Both the position numbers and the translations under genes were made by a program. The notes under the pieces were generated by a model that ran no database searches, was not told where the DNA came from, and saw only the letters and a program-made list of their open reading frames with translations. Positions 1-7,238 of a DNA stretch of 45,295 bases are shown in pieces. Each line of letters opens with the position of its first letter. Position 1 is the stretch's first letter. The stretch is from MB1-2 sp046566065 (lineage in GTDB: Bacteria > Actinomycetota > CADDZG01 > WHSQ01), in assembly GCA_046566065.1 (NCBI GenBank), contig JBKHXK010000020.1:1-45295 (forward strand), given 5' to 3'.

Positions 1-171
1 CGAGTGACCGAGATGGTCGCGGCCGACGAAGACGTGCAGGCCTACGTGCGATTGCTGGAGGCACGCTCCGACGAGCGCGCCCACGAGGAGCAGATGAGCG
101 AGCAGGACCTGCCATCCGGCGACGCGCTGGCGGCCGAGCTAGAGAAGTACCTCCGCGACCAGAACGACTGA
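1..171 (+). CDS. C-terminal fragment of a probable PAC2-family protein
   Basis: Open from the first base in frame 1 and ending in TGA at 169-171; the start lies outside the window. The 56 visible residues are acidic and helical and end with LPSGDALAAELEKYLRDQND. A tail of the type 'LPSGDxLAAExExFLRxQ' is what I recall from actinobacterial PAC2 (proteasome assembly chaperone 2-like) proteins, which are cytoplasmic and of unclear function in bacteria. The core domain is not visible, so the family call rests only on this tail. It is followed after 60-75 bp by a palindrome-flanked AbiEi-like pseudogene. Confidence 0.5.
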   Translation, partial: RVTEMVAADEDVQAYVRLLEARSDERAHEEQMSEQDLPSGDALAAELEKYLRDQND

Positions 172-235
172 TCCCCTCTGCTCCGGCTGCCGATGTGGCG
201 TTCGCCACGCGACCGAAGGCGCGGTCGAGCGAATG

Positions 236-274
236 TTGCTACGGGATGTCGCAAGAGCATCGTCGCCATAGCAA
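236..274 (+). repeat. 39-bp palindrome, family A, copy 1
   Basis: Imperfect inverted repeat: left arm TTGCTACGGG (236-245), right arm CGCCATAGCAA (264-274). It has the same length and orientation as the copy at 1195-1233, and both are followed by GAAC after a short gap. It overlaps the likely ATG (246) of the AbiEi-like pseudogene, so a hairpin here would occlude that start. Confidence 0.7.
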
Positions 275-1187
275 AGAACCCCCGCTCCTAGCCGTCACGC
301 GCCTCGCGGGACGGCAATATGGGTTGGTACATCGTGACCAGGCATTAGCCCTCGGCATGACCCCCGGCGCGATCAGCCACCGACTCGGGTTGGGGTGGGA
401 GTCCGTTCATCGGGGCGTCTACCTGCTCCCGGGGTTCGCACCGGCCTGGGAGCAAGAGGTTCTGGCCGCTTGCATGCGCGGTGGACGAGGTTGTGTGGCT
501 TCCCATAGCACCGCCGCCGCATTGCATGGGCTGGACGGCTGCCGGCGGAGCGAACCGATCCATCTCTATGCCGACACGGGATGGCGGGCGTCCGGCGTGA
601 AGGTCCACCGAACCCGCACCTTGCCGACCTGCGATGTGATGTCGGTCGGGCCGACCCCCGCTACGGAGTGCAGCCGGACCCTGTTGGATCTCGGCGCGGT
701 CGCCGACGAGGAAGTGGTCGAGATGGCTCTCGAGTGCGCGCTACACCGAGGGCTCACCTCGGTGCCCCGCCTGCGATGGAGGCTTGAGCAGGTCGGTGGT
801 CGAGGTCGGCCGGGGGCTGCTCTACTGCGCCGGCTGCTCGATCTTCGCGAGGGGCACGGCCGGCCGGCTCAAAGTGTCCTCGAGGTGAAGTTCATGAGAG
901 CGATCCGGCAAGCCGGCCTCCCCCAACCGCAGCGTCAGCTGTGCATCAAGACCTAACACGGCCGCCGCTTCATCGACTTCGCCTTTCCGACGCTGTTGCT
1001 CGGGATCGAAGTGGGAGGCAGGGACGCGCACTCGGGGCCGGCCGCAGAGCAACGGGACTCTCGTCGTCACAACGAGCTAACGCAACTCGGGTGGCGCATC
1101 CTGTACTTCACGTGGGATGACGTCGATCACCGGATCGACTACGTCATCGCATGCATAGAGGAAGAACTGCGCCCACGGCTGGTCTGA
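246..1187 (+). pseudogene. AbiEi-like wHTH + DUF559 (nuclease-fold) protein, interrupted by in-frame TAA
   Basis: The reading frame runs from ATG 246 (an upstream ATG at 195 is possible) to TGA 1185-1187 but has a TAA at 954-956, after 236 codons. The N-terminal half has the usual AbiEi_4-like start (a QYGLVHRDQALALGMT stretch, then HRGVYLLPG and the SRTLLDLGAV segment). After the stop the same frame continues with RRFIDFAFPTLLLGIEVGG and ends LGWRILYFTWDDVDHRI, the DUF559/Vsr-like endonuclease-fold C-terminus. The family usually shows IEVDG; here the Asp is Gly, a second sign of decay. The intact homologue at 26012-26938 has the same order and continuous reading. Function in the family is not firmly known; AbiEi is the antitoxin of type IV AbiE systems, but no AbiEii toxin lies nearby. 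It is bracketed by family A palindromes. A sequencing error at the TAA cannot be excluded. Confidence 0.8.
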
Positions 1188-1193
1188 CCGAAA

Positions 1194-1234
1194 CTTGCTA
1201 CGGCGACACCGCTGAACGACGTTGCCGTAGCAAG
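1194..1234 (+). repeat. Palindrome, family A, copy 2 (perfect 11-bp arms)
   Basis: Perfect inverted repeat CTTGCTACGGC (1194-1204) and GCCGTAGCAAG (1224-1234) around a 19-nt loop. The 39-bp core 1195-1233 (TTGCTA to TAGCAA) has the same length as copy 1. It starts 7 bp after the stop of the AbiEi-like pseudogene and lies just before the 3' end of the convergent small gene at 1241-1549. There is no T-run on either side, so a simple Rho-independent terminator is unlikely. Confidence 0.75.
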
Positions 1235-1240
1235 GAACGC

Positions 1241-1549
1241 CTAGAGGCCCGGCCAGTCCTTCTTCTTCTCTTCGATCACGGGCCAGTCCGTGTTCTTCGG
1301 CTCTTCCGGAGCCAGGATGTCGCCCAGGTCTTTCTTGGCGCTGATGTCTCCCGCCGCCGAGATCAGGTCTTCGAGCGAGCCGCGAGGCTTGCCTTCGATC
1401 CTGATGCGCAGGGCGGCCAACACATCGGCCTGCGGCCCGGACAGCCCCGGCCCCCTATCGATCTCGCCCAAGACCTCGGCGGCCTTCTGGATCAGCTTGC
1501 GGTCTTCCTTCTCTTGAGCCTTCAGCCGCTGCAGCTCCTCGTCGCTCAT
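1241..1549 (-). CDS. Small acidic/lysine-rich hypothetical protein (102 aa)
   Basis: The protein begins MSDEELQRLKAQEKEDRK and is highly charged. A helical first half is followed by a GLSGPQADVLAALRIRIEG stretch and a C-terminal tail with two DWP motifs. No signal peptide or membrane segment; I do not recognise the family. The frame is open further upstream to 1738, but that part overlaps the phoU 3' end and does not look like protein. ATG 1549 is chosen because the sequence looks coherent from there. TATAAC lies exactly 6 nt upstream of this ATG, resembling the leaderless promoters seen elsewhere in the window, although its last base is C rather than T. It lies 64 bp downstream of phoU on the same strand. 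Confidence 0.55.
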   Translation of the reverse strand: MSDEELQRLKAQEKEDRKLIQKAAEVLGEIDRGPGLSGPQADVLAALRIRIEGKPRGSLEDLISAAGDISAKKDLGDILAPEEPKNTDWPVIEEKKKDWPGL

Positions 1550-1613
1550 GCCGCAGTTATAACCGAGCCACCCTTGTCGGTTCAGCCCGACAGACGGCTC
1601 CGGAGAACGGCGG

Positions 1614-2327
1614 CTACAGGTCTCGTGACTCCGATCCAGCCGAGGCCGAGGAGGGCTGGTCTGGGTGAGAGGCGTCGGTGAACTCGCGGAAGACGCCGGT
1701 GACAAGGAAAGAGATCTGTTCGCCCACGTCGACCGCATGGTCTCCGAAGCGCTCGAGATACCGGGCCACGAGGATCAACTTCGTAGCCCACTCGAAGCTC
1801 TCCTCGTCGCCGGCGTATGTCTTCAGATCATCCAACATGCCTCGGTTGAGCCGATCGAGGTACGAGTCTTTCTCCGGCAGCTGTTCGGCCAACTCATCGC
1901 TGCGCTGAGCGAAGGCCGAGAGGGCGAGGTCGATCATCTCCGCGGCGCGTGCGCCCATCTCCTCGAGCCGAGCCATCATCGGTGAATCCGACGGATACGG
2001 ATGCTGGTTGAGAACGAACTTCGCGATGTTGACGCAGAGATCGCCCATCCGCTCGACGTGCATGTTCGAGTGCAGGATCGCACTGACCAGACGAAGGTCC
2101 CCCGCGACGGGGGCCTGGAGAGCGAGAAGGTTCAGCACCCGGCTTTGCGTCGCGAGGTAAACGTCGTCCACCTGGTCGTCCTCGGCGATCACCTCTCGGG
2201 CGAGGTCGTCACTGCGTTCTCTCAGAGCTTGCAGGACGCGCTCGAGCTGTCTGCGAACGAGCCGCCCTTCGGCCATGAGACGGCTCTCGGCGGCCTCGAG
2301 CTCGTCGTGGAAGTTCACTCTGGGCAT
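1614..2327 (-). CDS. phoU: Phosphate signalling complex protein PhoU
   Basis: 237 aa, all helical, with the two tandem PhoU repeats: first around residues 10-110 (with VAGDLRLVSAILHSNMHVERMGD), second around 120-215 (with the ARYLERFGDHAVDVGEQI signature). PhoU links the Pst transporter to the sensor kinase and dampens phosphate-starvation signalling in the cytoplasm. Start ATG 2327 is preceded by a purine-rich AAGGTGAG. The gene is divergent from the kinase at 2478 across a 150-bp region holding a candidate PHO box. The last about 15 residues (serine-rich) are variable in the family. Length and motifs are normal. Confidence 0.95.
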   Translation of the reverse strand: MPRVNFHDELEAAESRLMAEGRLVRRQLERVLQALRERSDDLAREVIAEDDQVDDVYLATQSRVLNLLALQAPVAGDLRLVSAILHSNMHVERMGDLCVNIAKFVLNQHPYPSDSPMMARLEEMGARAAEMIDLALSAFAQRSDELAEQLPEKDSYLDRLNRGMLDDLKTYAGDEESFEWATKLILVARYLERFGDHAVDVGEQISFLVTGVFREFTDASHPDQPSSASAGSESRDL

Positions 2328-2368
2328 GCACTCACCTTATCCGCCCACTGCGCGAACGCGACGTGTCG

Positions 2369-2390
2369 CCTACGTGAACGTTAGGGAAAA
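2369..2390 (-). promoter_or_regulatory. Candidate PHO box between phoU and the sensor kinase
   Basis: Read on the minus strand, two adjacent 11-bp units are TTTTCCCTAAC (2390-2380) and GTTCACGTAGG (2379-2369). In the same 11-bp phase there is a GTTCCC 22 bp upstream and a GTTCGC 22 bp downstream. Streptomyces PhoP boxes are direct repeats of 11-bp GTTCACC-like units, and there phoU and phoRP are also divergent. This copy is weaker than the one upstream of phoX. Confidence 0.45.
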
Positions 2391-2477
2391 TCCCTTGGTA
2401 GCTCGAGGGAACAGCGCCGCGAGCAGAGCAAGACAAATACACTCGGAACAGCCGATGCGAACGGATGTGGACGCCAG

Positions 2478-3638
2478 ATGACTGAGATGCTTCTCCTCGT
2501 TGCAGGCGTGTTGATCGGTGTGCTGGCGGTCCTTCTCTGGCTCCAGGGCAGAGAGATGGCCCCACCTCGCCGGACCGTTCCTGCCGGTGAGACACCCACC
2601 CAGGCCGTGGAGGTCGCTCGGCAAACGGATCCCCTCTTGGACGAGATCTCCGAGGGGGTGCTGGTGCTCGATCGGAGACTCCGTCCGAGACTGATCAACC
2701 GCGCTGCCGCTCGGATCCTCGGGCTGCAGGCGAAGACCTCGCCGGCGAGGGTCCCTTCCGAGGAGGTGCTGGCCCTGGCGCGTCGAGCGAGGGACGAAGG
2801 CGCGACCGTCGAGGAGTTGCTGAACCTCTGGTACCCGACCAGATCCACGATCAAGGCGAGAGCGATCCCGAACGGATCGGGCGGAGTGATCGTGATCCTC
2901 GACGACGTCACCGAGGAATCCCTCTCGCAGAAGGTCCGGAAGGACTTCGTCGCCCACGCCTCGCACGAGCTGAAAAGCCCAGTAGCCAGCCTTCAGACGC
3001 TCGCCGAGGCCGTCAGCCAAGCCGCTAGGAACGATCCTGAGACCGTCGAGCGGTTCTCGGTGAAGATGGTGGCGGAAGCGACGCGCCTCGGCCGGTTGAT
3101 CAGCGACCTGCTCGACCTCTCCAGGCTCGAGGACGCCGCCTCGCTGCCGGAGGAGCCGGCCAACCTGTCCCTGGTGGCAGAGCGGGAGCTGGCTCAGATC
3201 AGACCCGCGGCGGCCGCCAAGGGGATGCAGATCGAGAGCCACATAGCCCCCGACGTCTGGGTGAAAGGTGACGACCAACAGCTCGGCCTGATGGTCGGGA
3301 ACCTGCTCGAGAATGCCGTGCGCTATACGCCTGAGGGAGGGAAAGTGGAGCTGCGAGTGGAGCTGCAAGGTGATTCCGCAGTGACCTCGGTGACCGACGA
3401 CGGGATCGGGATCCCCCTCGAAGCGCAAGGCCGGGTCTTCGAGCGTTTCTACCGCGTGGATCGGGCTCGGTCTCGAGACCGGGGCGGCACCGGCCTCGGT
3501 CTGGCCATCGTCAAACACGTCGCCGAGCTGCACCGGGGTGAAGTCAGCGTGCGGAGCGAACTCGGTGAGGGCTCGACTTTCACCGCCGTCTTGCCTGCAC
3601 TGGAATCACAACCCGCGGCCGACTCGCTGGCCGGATGA
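2478..3638 (+). CDS. senX3: Phosphate-sensing histidine kinase, SenX3/PhoR type
   Basis: 386 aa. One N-terminal membrane segment (about residues 4-22), a PAS-like domain (about 55-140, with ISEGVLVLDRRLRPRLINRAA), a HisKA dimerisation domain with the phospho-acceptor His163 in FVAHASHELKSPV, and a HATPase_c domain with N box (LLENAVRYTP), G1 (DDGIGIP) and G2 (GGTGLGLAIVKHVAELH). It autophosphorylates and passes phosphate to the regulator 17 bp downstream. With only one clear membrane pass and a PAS domain it probably senses through PstSCAB/PhoU rather than an external ligand, as in SenX3/PhoR. Start ATG 2478 follows a weak Shine-Dalgarno (GGATGTGG). Confidence 0.92.
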   Translation: MTEMLLLVAGVLIGVLAVLLWLQGREMAPPRRTVPAGETPTQAVEVARQTDPLLDEISEGVLVLDRRLRPRLINRAAARILGLQAKTSPARVPSEEVLALARRARDEGATVEELLNLWYPTRSTIKARAIPNGSGGVIVILDDVTEESLSQKVRKDFVAHASHELKSPVASLQTLAEAVSQAARNDPETVERFSVKMVAEATRLGRLISDLLDLSRLEDAASLPEEPANLSLVAERELAQIRPAAAAKGMQIESHIAPDVWVKGDDQQLGLMVGNLLENAVRYTPEGGKVELRVELQGDSAVTSVTDDGIGIPLEAQGRVFERFYRVDRARSRDRGGTGLGLAIVKHVAELHRGEVSVRSELGEGSTFTAVLPALESQPAADSLAG

Positions 3639-3655
3639 TGCGGAAGGGATAGAGA

Positions 3656-4336
3656 TTGTCAAAGCTGCTGCTCATCGAAGACGAAGAGAGCTTCGGAGAA
3701 GCTCTCCAGTACCAGCTCCAACGGGAGGGGTTCGAGGTCGACCGAGTCACAGACGGCGCCAGTGGACTCGACCGTTTCAACACCCACGGAGCCGATCTGG
3801 TGTTGCTGGATCTGATGCTGCCGGGCATGGGCGGCGAGGACGTCTGTAAAGCGATCCGCAGGTCATCGAACGTCCCCATCATCATGCTGACCGCCAAGGA
3901 CTCCGAGTTCGACAAGGTGCTCGGACTGGAGCTGGGGGCCGACGATTACGTGACCAAGCCGTTCAGCGCGCGCGAGCTACTGGCCAGGGTGAAGGCCGTC
4001 CTGAGGAGAAGCAGCAACGCCGACAGCTCGACGGATGGGGTGCTCGAAGGCGGCGGCATCAGGATGGACCCAGCACGCTTCGAGGTGACCGTTCGAGGTG
4101 AACCCGTGCACATGCCGCGTAAGGAGTTCGAGCTGCTCGAGCTCCTGATGGAGAATGCCGGACGCGTACTGAGCCGGGACACGCTGATCGACCGCATCTG
4201 GGGTTCGGATTACTTCGGAGATTCGAGAACGCTCGACGTGCACATCAAGAGGCTTCGCGCCAAGTGCGAAGAGGATCCGCACGATCCCAAGCGCCTCGTG
4301 ACCATCCGGGGCCTCGGGTACAAGTTCGTTCCCTAG
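3656..4336 (+). CDS. regX3: OmpR/PhoB-family response regulator, RegX3 type
   Basis: 226 aa. Receiver domain (residues 1-120) with acidic pocket EDEE (8-11), phosphorylation site Asp52 in LVLLDLMLPG, Thr in MLTAKD and Lys in VTKPF. C-terminal winged-helix DNA-binding domain (about 130-226) with RKEFELLELLMENAGRVLSR and TIRGLGYKF. It starts with TTG at 3656, preceded by GGAAGGGA at good spacing, and forms an operon with the kinase. It is the likely activator of the pst and phoX promoters, where 11-bp direct repeats are seen. It converges on pstB, with 47 bp between the stop codons. Confidence 0.94.
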   Translation: MSKLLLIEDEESFGEALQYQLQREGFEVDRVTDGASGLDRFNTHGADLVLLDLMLPGMGGEDVCKAIRRSSNVPIIMLTAKDSEFDKVLGLELGADDYVTKPFSARELLARVKAVLRRSSNADSSTDGVLEGGGIRMDPARFEVTVRGEPVHMPRKEFELLELLMENAGRVLSRDTLIDRIWGSDYFGDSRTLDVHIKRLRAKCEEDPHDPKRLVTIRGLGYKFVP

Positions 4337-4383
4337 GAGGCGATGGCGCCACCCCGACTGCCGGCGCGCTGACGGCGCTGGAG

Positions 4384-5256
4384 CTAGCCGAAGCGCCCGG
4401 TGACGTAGTTCTCTGTTCTCTCTTCGCGGGGGTTGGTGAAGATCTGCTCGGTCTTGTCGTACTCGACCAGCACTCCCGTGCGCCGGTCCTGATCCTCGTT
4501 GACCTCTGCCGTGAAGAAGGCCGTCATGTCGCTCACGCGCGCTGCCTGCTGCATGTTGTGCGTCACGATCACGATCGAGTAGTCGTCCTTGAGGTCCTGC
4601 ATCAGGTCCTCGATCCGTCCGGTGGCGATCGGGTCCAGCGCCGAACAAGGCTCGTCCATCAAGATCACGTCCGGCTGAACCGCGATGCACCGAGCGATGC
4701 AAAGGCGTTGCTGCTGCCCTCCCGAGAGAGACCATGCGGACTCCTTCAAGCGGTCCTTCACCTCGTCCCACAGGGCCGCCTTCTGCAGCGACTGCTCGAC
4801 CACCTCGTCCATGTCTCCCTTGAACCCGGCGATCTTGGGTCCGAAGGCGATGTTGTCGTAGATCGACTTGGGGAACGGGTTCGGCTTCTGAAACACCATC
4901 CCGATCCGTCGACGCACCTCGACCGGATCGACCTTCGGCGAATAGAGATCGACGCCGTGATACATGACCTTGCCTTCGATGCGAGCGGTCTCGACCAGAT
5001 CGTTCATCCGGTTCAGGCATCGCAGGACGGTCGTCTTGCCGCACCCGGACGGGCCGATCAGGGCGGTGATGTTGTTCTGGAAGACGGTCAGCGTGACGTC
5101 GCGCACAGCCCTGAAAGAACCGTAATAAACGGAGAGGTCCTGCAAGTCGAACACCGCGTCACGCTGAACCGTGTTCGGGTCGTCAGGCTGTGCTTCGAGG
5201 CGCATCTGTGGACGGTCCCCCATGTGGTCGGGTGCTGTAAGGGTTCTAAGGCTCAC
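4384..5256 (-). CDS. pstB: Phosphate ABC transporter ATP-binding protein PstB
   Basis: 290 aa. Cytoplasmic ATPase that powers phosphate import through PstCA. Walker A GPSGCGKT (68-75), Q-loop VFQKPNPFP, signature LSGGQQQR, Walker B VILMDEPCSALD and H-loop VTHNM are all present. An unusual N-terminal extension of about 35 residues precedes the nucleotide-binding domain, and a short acidic insert (TAEVNEDQDRRTG) lies near the C-terminus. Start GTG 5256 lies 8 bp after the pstA stop; no strong ribosome binding site is seen, so coupling to pstA is likely. Last gene of pstSCAB. Confidence 0.95.
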   Translation of the reverse strand: MSLRTLTAPDHMGDRPQMRLEAQPDDPNTVQRDAVFDLQDLSVYYGSFRAVRDVTLTVFQNNITALIGPSGCGKTTVLRCLNRMNDLVETARIEGKVMYHGVDLYSPKVDPVEVRRRIGMVFQKPNPFPKSIYDNIAFGPKIAGFKGDMDEVVEQSLQKAALWDEVKDRLKESAWSLSGGQQQRLCIARCIAVQPDVILMDEPCSALDPIATGRIEDLMQDLKDDYSIVIVTHNMQQAARVSDMTAFFTAEVNEDQDRRTGVLVEYDKTEQIFTNPREERTENYVTGRFG

Positions 5257-5264
5257 TTTCTATC

Positions 5265-6203
5265 TCACCACTTCCGCTCGTAGCGATTCCGCAGGTAGAT
5301 CGCGATCGCATTCGCACTCAGGATCAACGCCAGGAGAACGATGATCGCCGCCGAGGTGTTGGCTCGGAACCCCTGGCTGGGAAGGCCGGCGTATTGATAG
5401 ACGATCGTCGGCAACGTCGTGAATGGGTCATACAGCTGTTGATAGAGACTCGCTCCCCCGGTCGCCAAGAACCCTGTCACCGCACCCACCAGCAGGATCG
5501 GGGCCGTCTCTCCAAGAGCTCGCGCCAGGGAAAGAACTATGCCGGTCAGGATCCCGGGGGCCGCGGACGGCAAGACGTGATGACGGATGACCTCCCACCT
5601 GGTGGCCCCCACGCCATATCCCGCCTCGCGGATGCTGGCCGGAACGGCCCGCAGAGCTTCCGACGCCGTGATGATGACGATCGGGAGCACCAGAACCGAC
5701 AAGGTAAGGCCTCCCGCGATCATCGTCTTCCCGCCGGTGAACCCACGGAGCAACTCGACGAACAACGCCAGGCCGAGTAGTCCATAGACGATGGAGGGCA
5801 CTCCGGCCAGGTTGCGGATGTTGACCGTGATGAAGCGACTGAAGCGAGTGTCGGGGGCATATTCCTCGAGGTAAACGGCTGCTGCGATGCCGAGGGGAAC
5901 CGCTACGAGAGTGACGATCACCAACATCACTCCCGAACCAACGAGACCTTGGCGAACCCCCGCGGTCTCCGCGTTGAAAGATGAGATCCCCGATGTGAGG
6001 AACCCAGTGCCCCGCTCAGCCAAGACACCGATCCCTCCCTGGACGACGTCGAAGAGGAGAGCGAAAAGGATCGAGATCGAGGCCAGCAAAGCAAAGATCA
6101 AGAGAGCGTGAAAGGCGAACTCTCTCACGTCGAATCGACGACCCTCGAGCCTTTGGCGGACCGCGGCCTGCAGCACGGCGCTGTCCGATCGGGTGGCGGC
6201 CAC
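5265..6203 (-). CDS. pstA: Phosphate ABC transporter permease PstA
   Basis: 312 aa inner-membrane permease with about six hydrophobic segments. The binding-protein-dependent transport motif is visible as ALRAVPASIREAGYGVGATR followed by VIRHHVLPSAAPGILTG. It pairs with PstC to form the phosphate channel. It starts with GTG 6203, whose G is the last base of the pstC TAG stop (TAGTG overlap), which suggests translational coupling. Confidence 0.95.
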   Translation of the reverse strand: MAATRSDSAVLQAAVRQRLEGRRFDVREFAFHALLIFALLASISILFALLFDVVQGGIGVLAERGTGFLTSGISSFNAETAGVRQGLVGSGVMLVIVTLVAVPLGIAAAVYLEEYAPDTRFSRFITVNIRNLAGVPSIVYGLLGLALFVELLRGFTGGKTMIAGGLTLSVLVLPIVIITASEALRAVPASIREAGYGVGATRWEVIRHHVLPSAAPGILTGIVLSLARALGETAPILLVGAVTGFLATGGASLYQQLYDPFTTLPTIVYQYAGLPSQGFRANTSAAIIVLLALILSANAIAIYLRNRYERKW

Positions 6204-7138
6204 TAGTACCTCTGTCTCACGCGACGGACGAAACGCTCACTGACTATGTTCAACAGCAGCGTGAGCAAGAAGAGCAGAAGACCTACGAAGAACAAACTTT
6301 CGAATGTGTTCTCGGCCCCCTTGACCTGATCGCTGCCGATCGCCAGAGCGGTCATAGCCGCCGTCATCGTCTGACCGGGTTGCGTCGGATCGAAGGTAAG
6401 AGCCGACCCCCCACTTGCTCCGGCGGCGATCGCTACGACCATGGTCTCGCCTATGGCTCGTGAGACCCCGACGATCAACGAAGCGACGATGCCCGAGACA
6501 GCCGCGGGCAGGATGACCTTCATGGTCGTGGCCCGCTTTCGGGCACCCAGGCCGTAGGAAGCCTCCCTCAGGGCCGTAGGGACGGACCGCATCGCGTCTT
6601 CAGAGATCGAGGCCACCAGAGGAGTCACGAGGATGCCCACTCCGATGCCCGCCGCCATCATGTTGAAGAAGGACGAGCCGGGGAACAGCCGTTGCACTAT
6701 CTCGGGGCTGATGAAGGTAAGGGCGAAGAACCCGATGACCACGCTGGGCACTCCGGCAAGGATCTCGAGGATCGGCTTGATCGCCCTGCGGACGGGGGGC
6801 CGCGCATATTCCGAAAGATAGATGGCCGCACCGAGACCAAGTGGCGTAGCTACGACCATCCCGATCCCGGCGATGAGCAAGGTGCCCACCACGATGGTGC
6901 GGATGTCATACAGACCCCGGCGTGGGAACCATCCCGACGACCACAGCGAAGAGAGCTCAACGTTAGTGATGAAAGTGAAGGCGCGTCCTACAAGTGACAG
7001 AACGATCGCGGCTCCGATAAGAACCGCGAGGATGGCGGCAGACTTGAAGATGGCGTGAACCATCTTCTCCCGGCGATGCCGGGCGGGATTGCCGGCCAAG
7101 AGATCGCCAGGCAAGCCCGGGTTCGTTGATTGAGACAT
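6203..7138 (-). CDS. pstC: Phosphate ABC transporter permease PstC
   Basis: About 311 aa with six predicted membrane segments. EAA-type motif: MRSVPTALREASYGLGARK followed by TTMKVILPAAVSGIVASL. Partner of PstA. ATG 7138 is preferred over the in-frame TTG at 7147 because AAGG lies at a usable distance only for the ATG. The gene is separated from pstS by about 100 bp containing a strong hairpin (7186-7224), an arrangement that would give more PstS than permease. Confidence 0.94.
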   Translation of the reverse strand: MSQSTNPGLPGDLLAGNPARHRREKMVHAIFKSAAILAVLIGAAIVLSLVGRAFTFITNVELSSLWSSGWFPRRGLYDIRTIVVGTLLIAGIGMVVATPLGLGAAIYLSEYARPPVRRAIKPILEILAGVPSVVIGFFALTFISPEIVQRLFPGSSFFNMMAAGIGVGILVTPLVASISEDAMRSVPTALREASYGLGARKRATTMKVILPAAVSGIVASLIVGVSRAIGETMVVAIAAGASGGSALTFDPTQPGQTMTAAMTALAIGSDQVKGAENTFESLFFVGLLLFLLTLLLNIVSERFVRRVRQRY

Positions 7139-7185
7139 CGATGCCAAACCTTAGCCTTTCTGCAACCTTGATCTGAAGCTGTAAA

Positions 7186-7224
7186 GGGGACGGGAGCGTG
7201 GCCTGTGGCTCCGCTCCCGTCCCC
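7186..7224 (-). terminator. Hairpin between pstS and pstC (partial terminator or mRNA stabiliser)
   Basis: 13-bp perfect inverted repeat GGGGACGGGAGCG (7186-7198) and CGCTCCCGTCCCC (7212-7224), followed on the minus strand by TTTAC. It lies 15 bp after the pstS stop and well before pstC. Such intercistronic hairpins in binding-protein operons typically cause partial termination or protect the upstream message. Confidence 0.75.
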
Positions 7225-7238
7225 CCGAACCGCTAGGT

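Noticed and set aside
2370..3533. Long antisense frames (also 3977-5044, 15214-16662, 23932-25605, 26861-28582, 29273-30973, 38350-39684)
   Set aside because: They lie opposite well-recognised genes, translate to Arg/Gly/His-rich sequence without motifs, and are expected from high GC in the third codon position.
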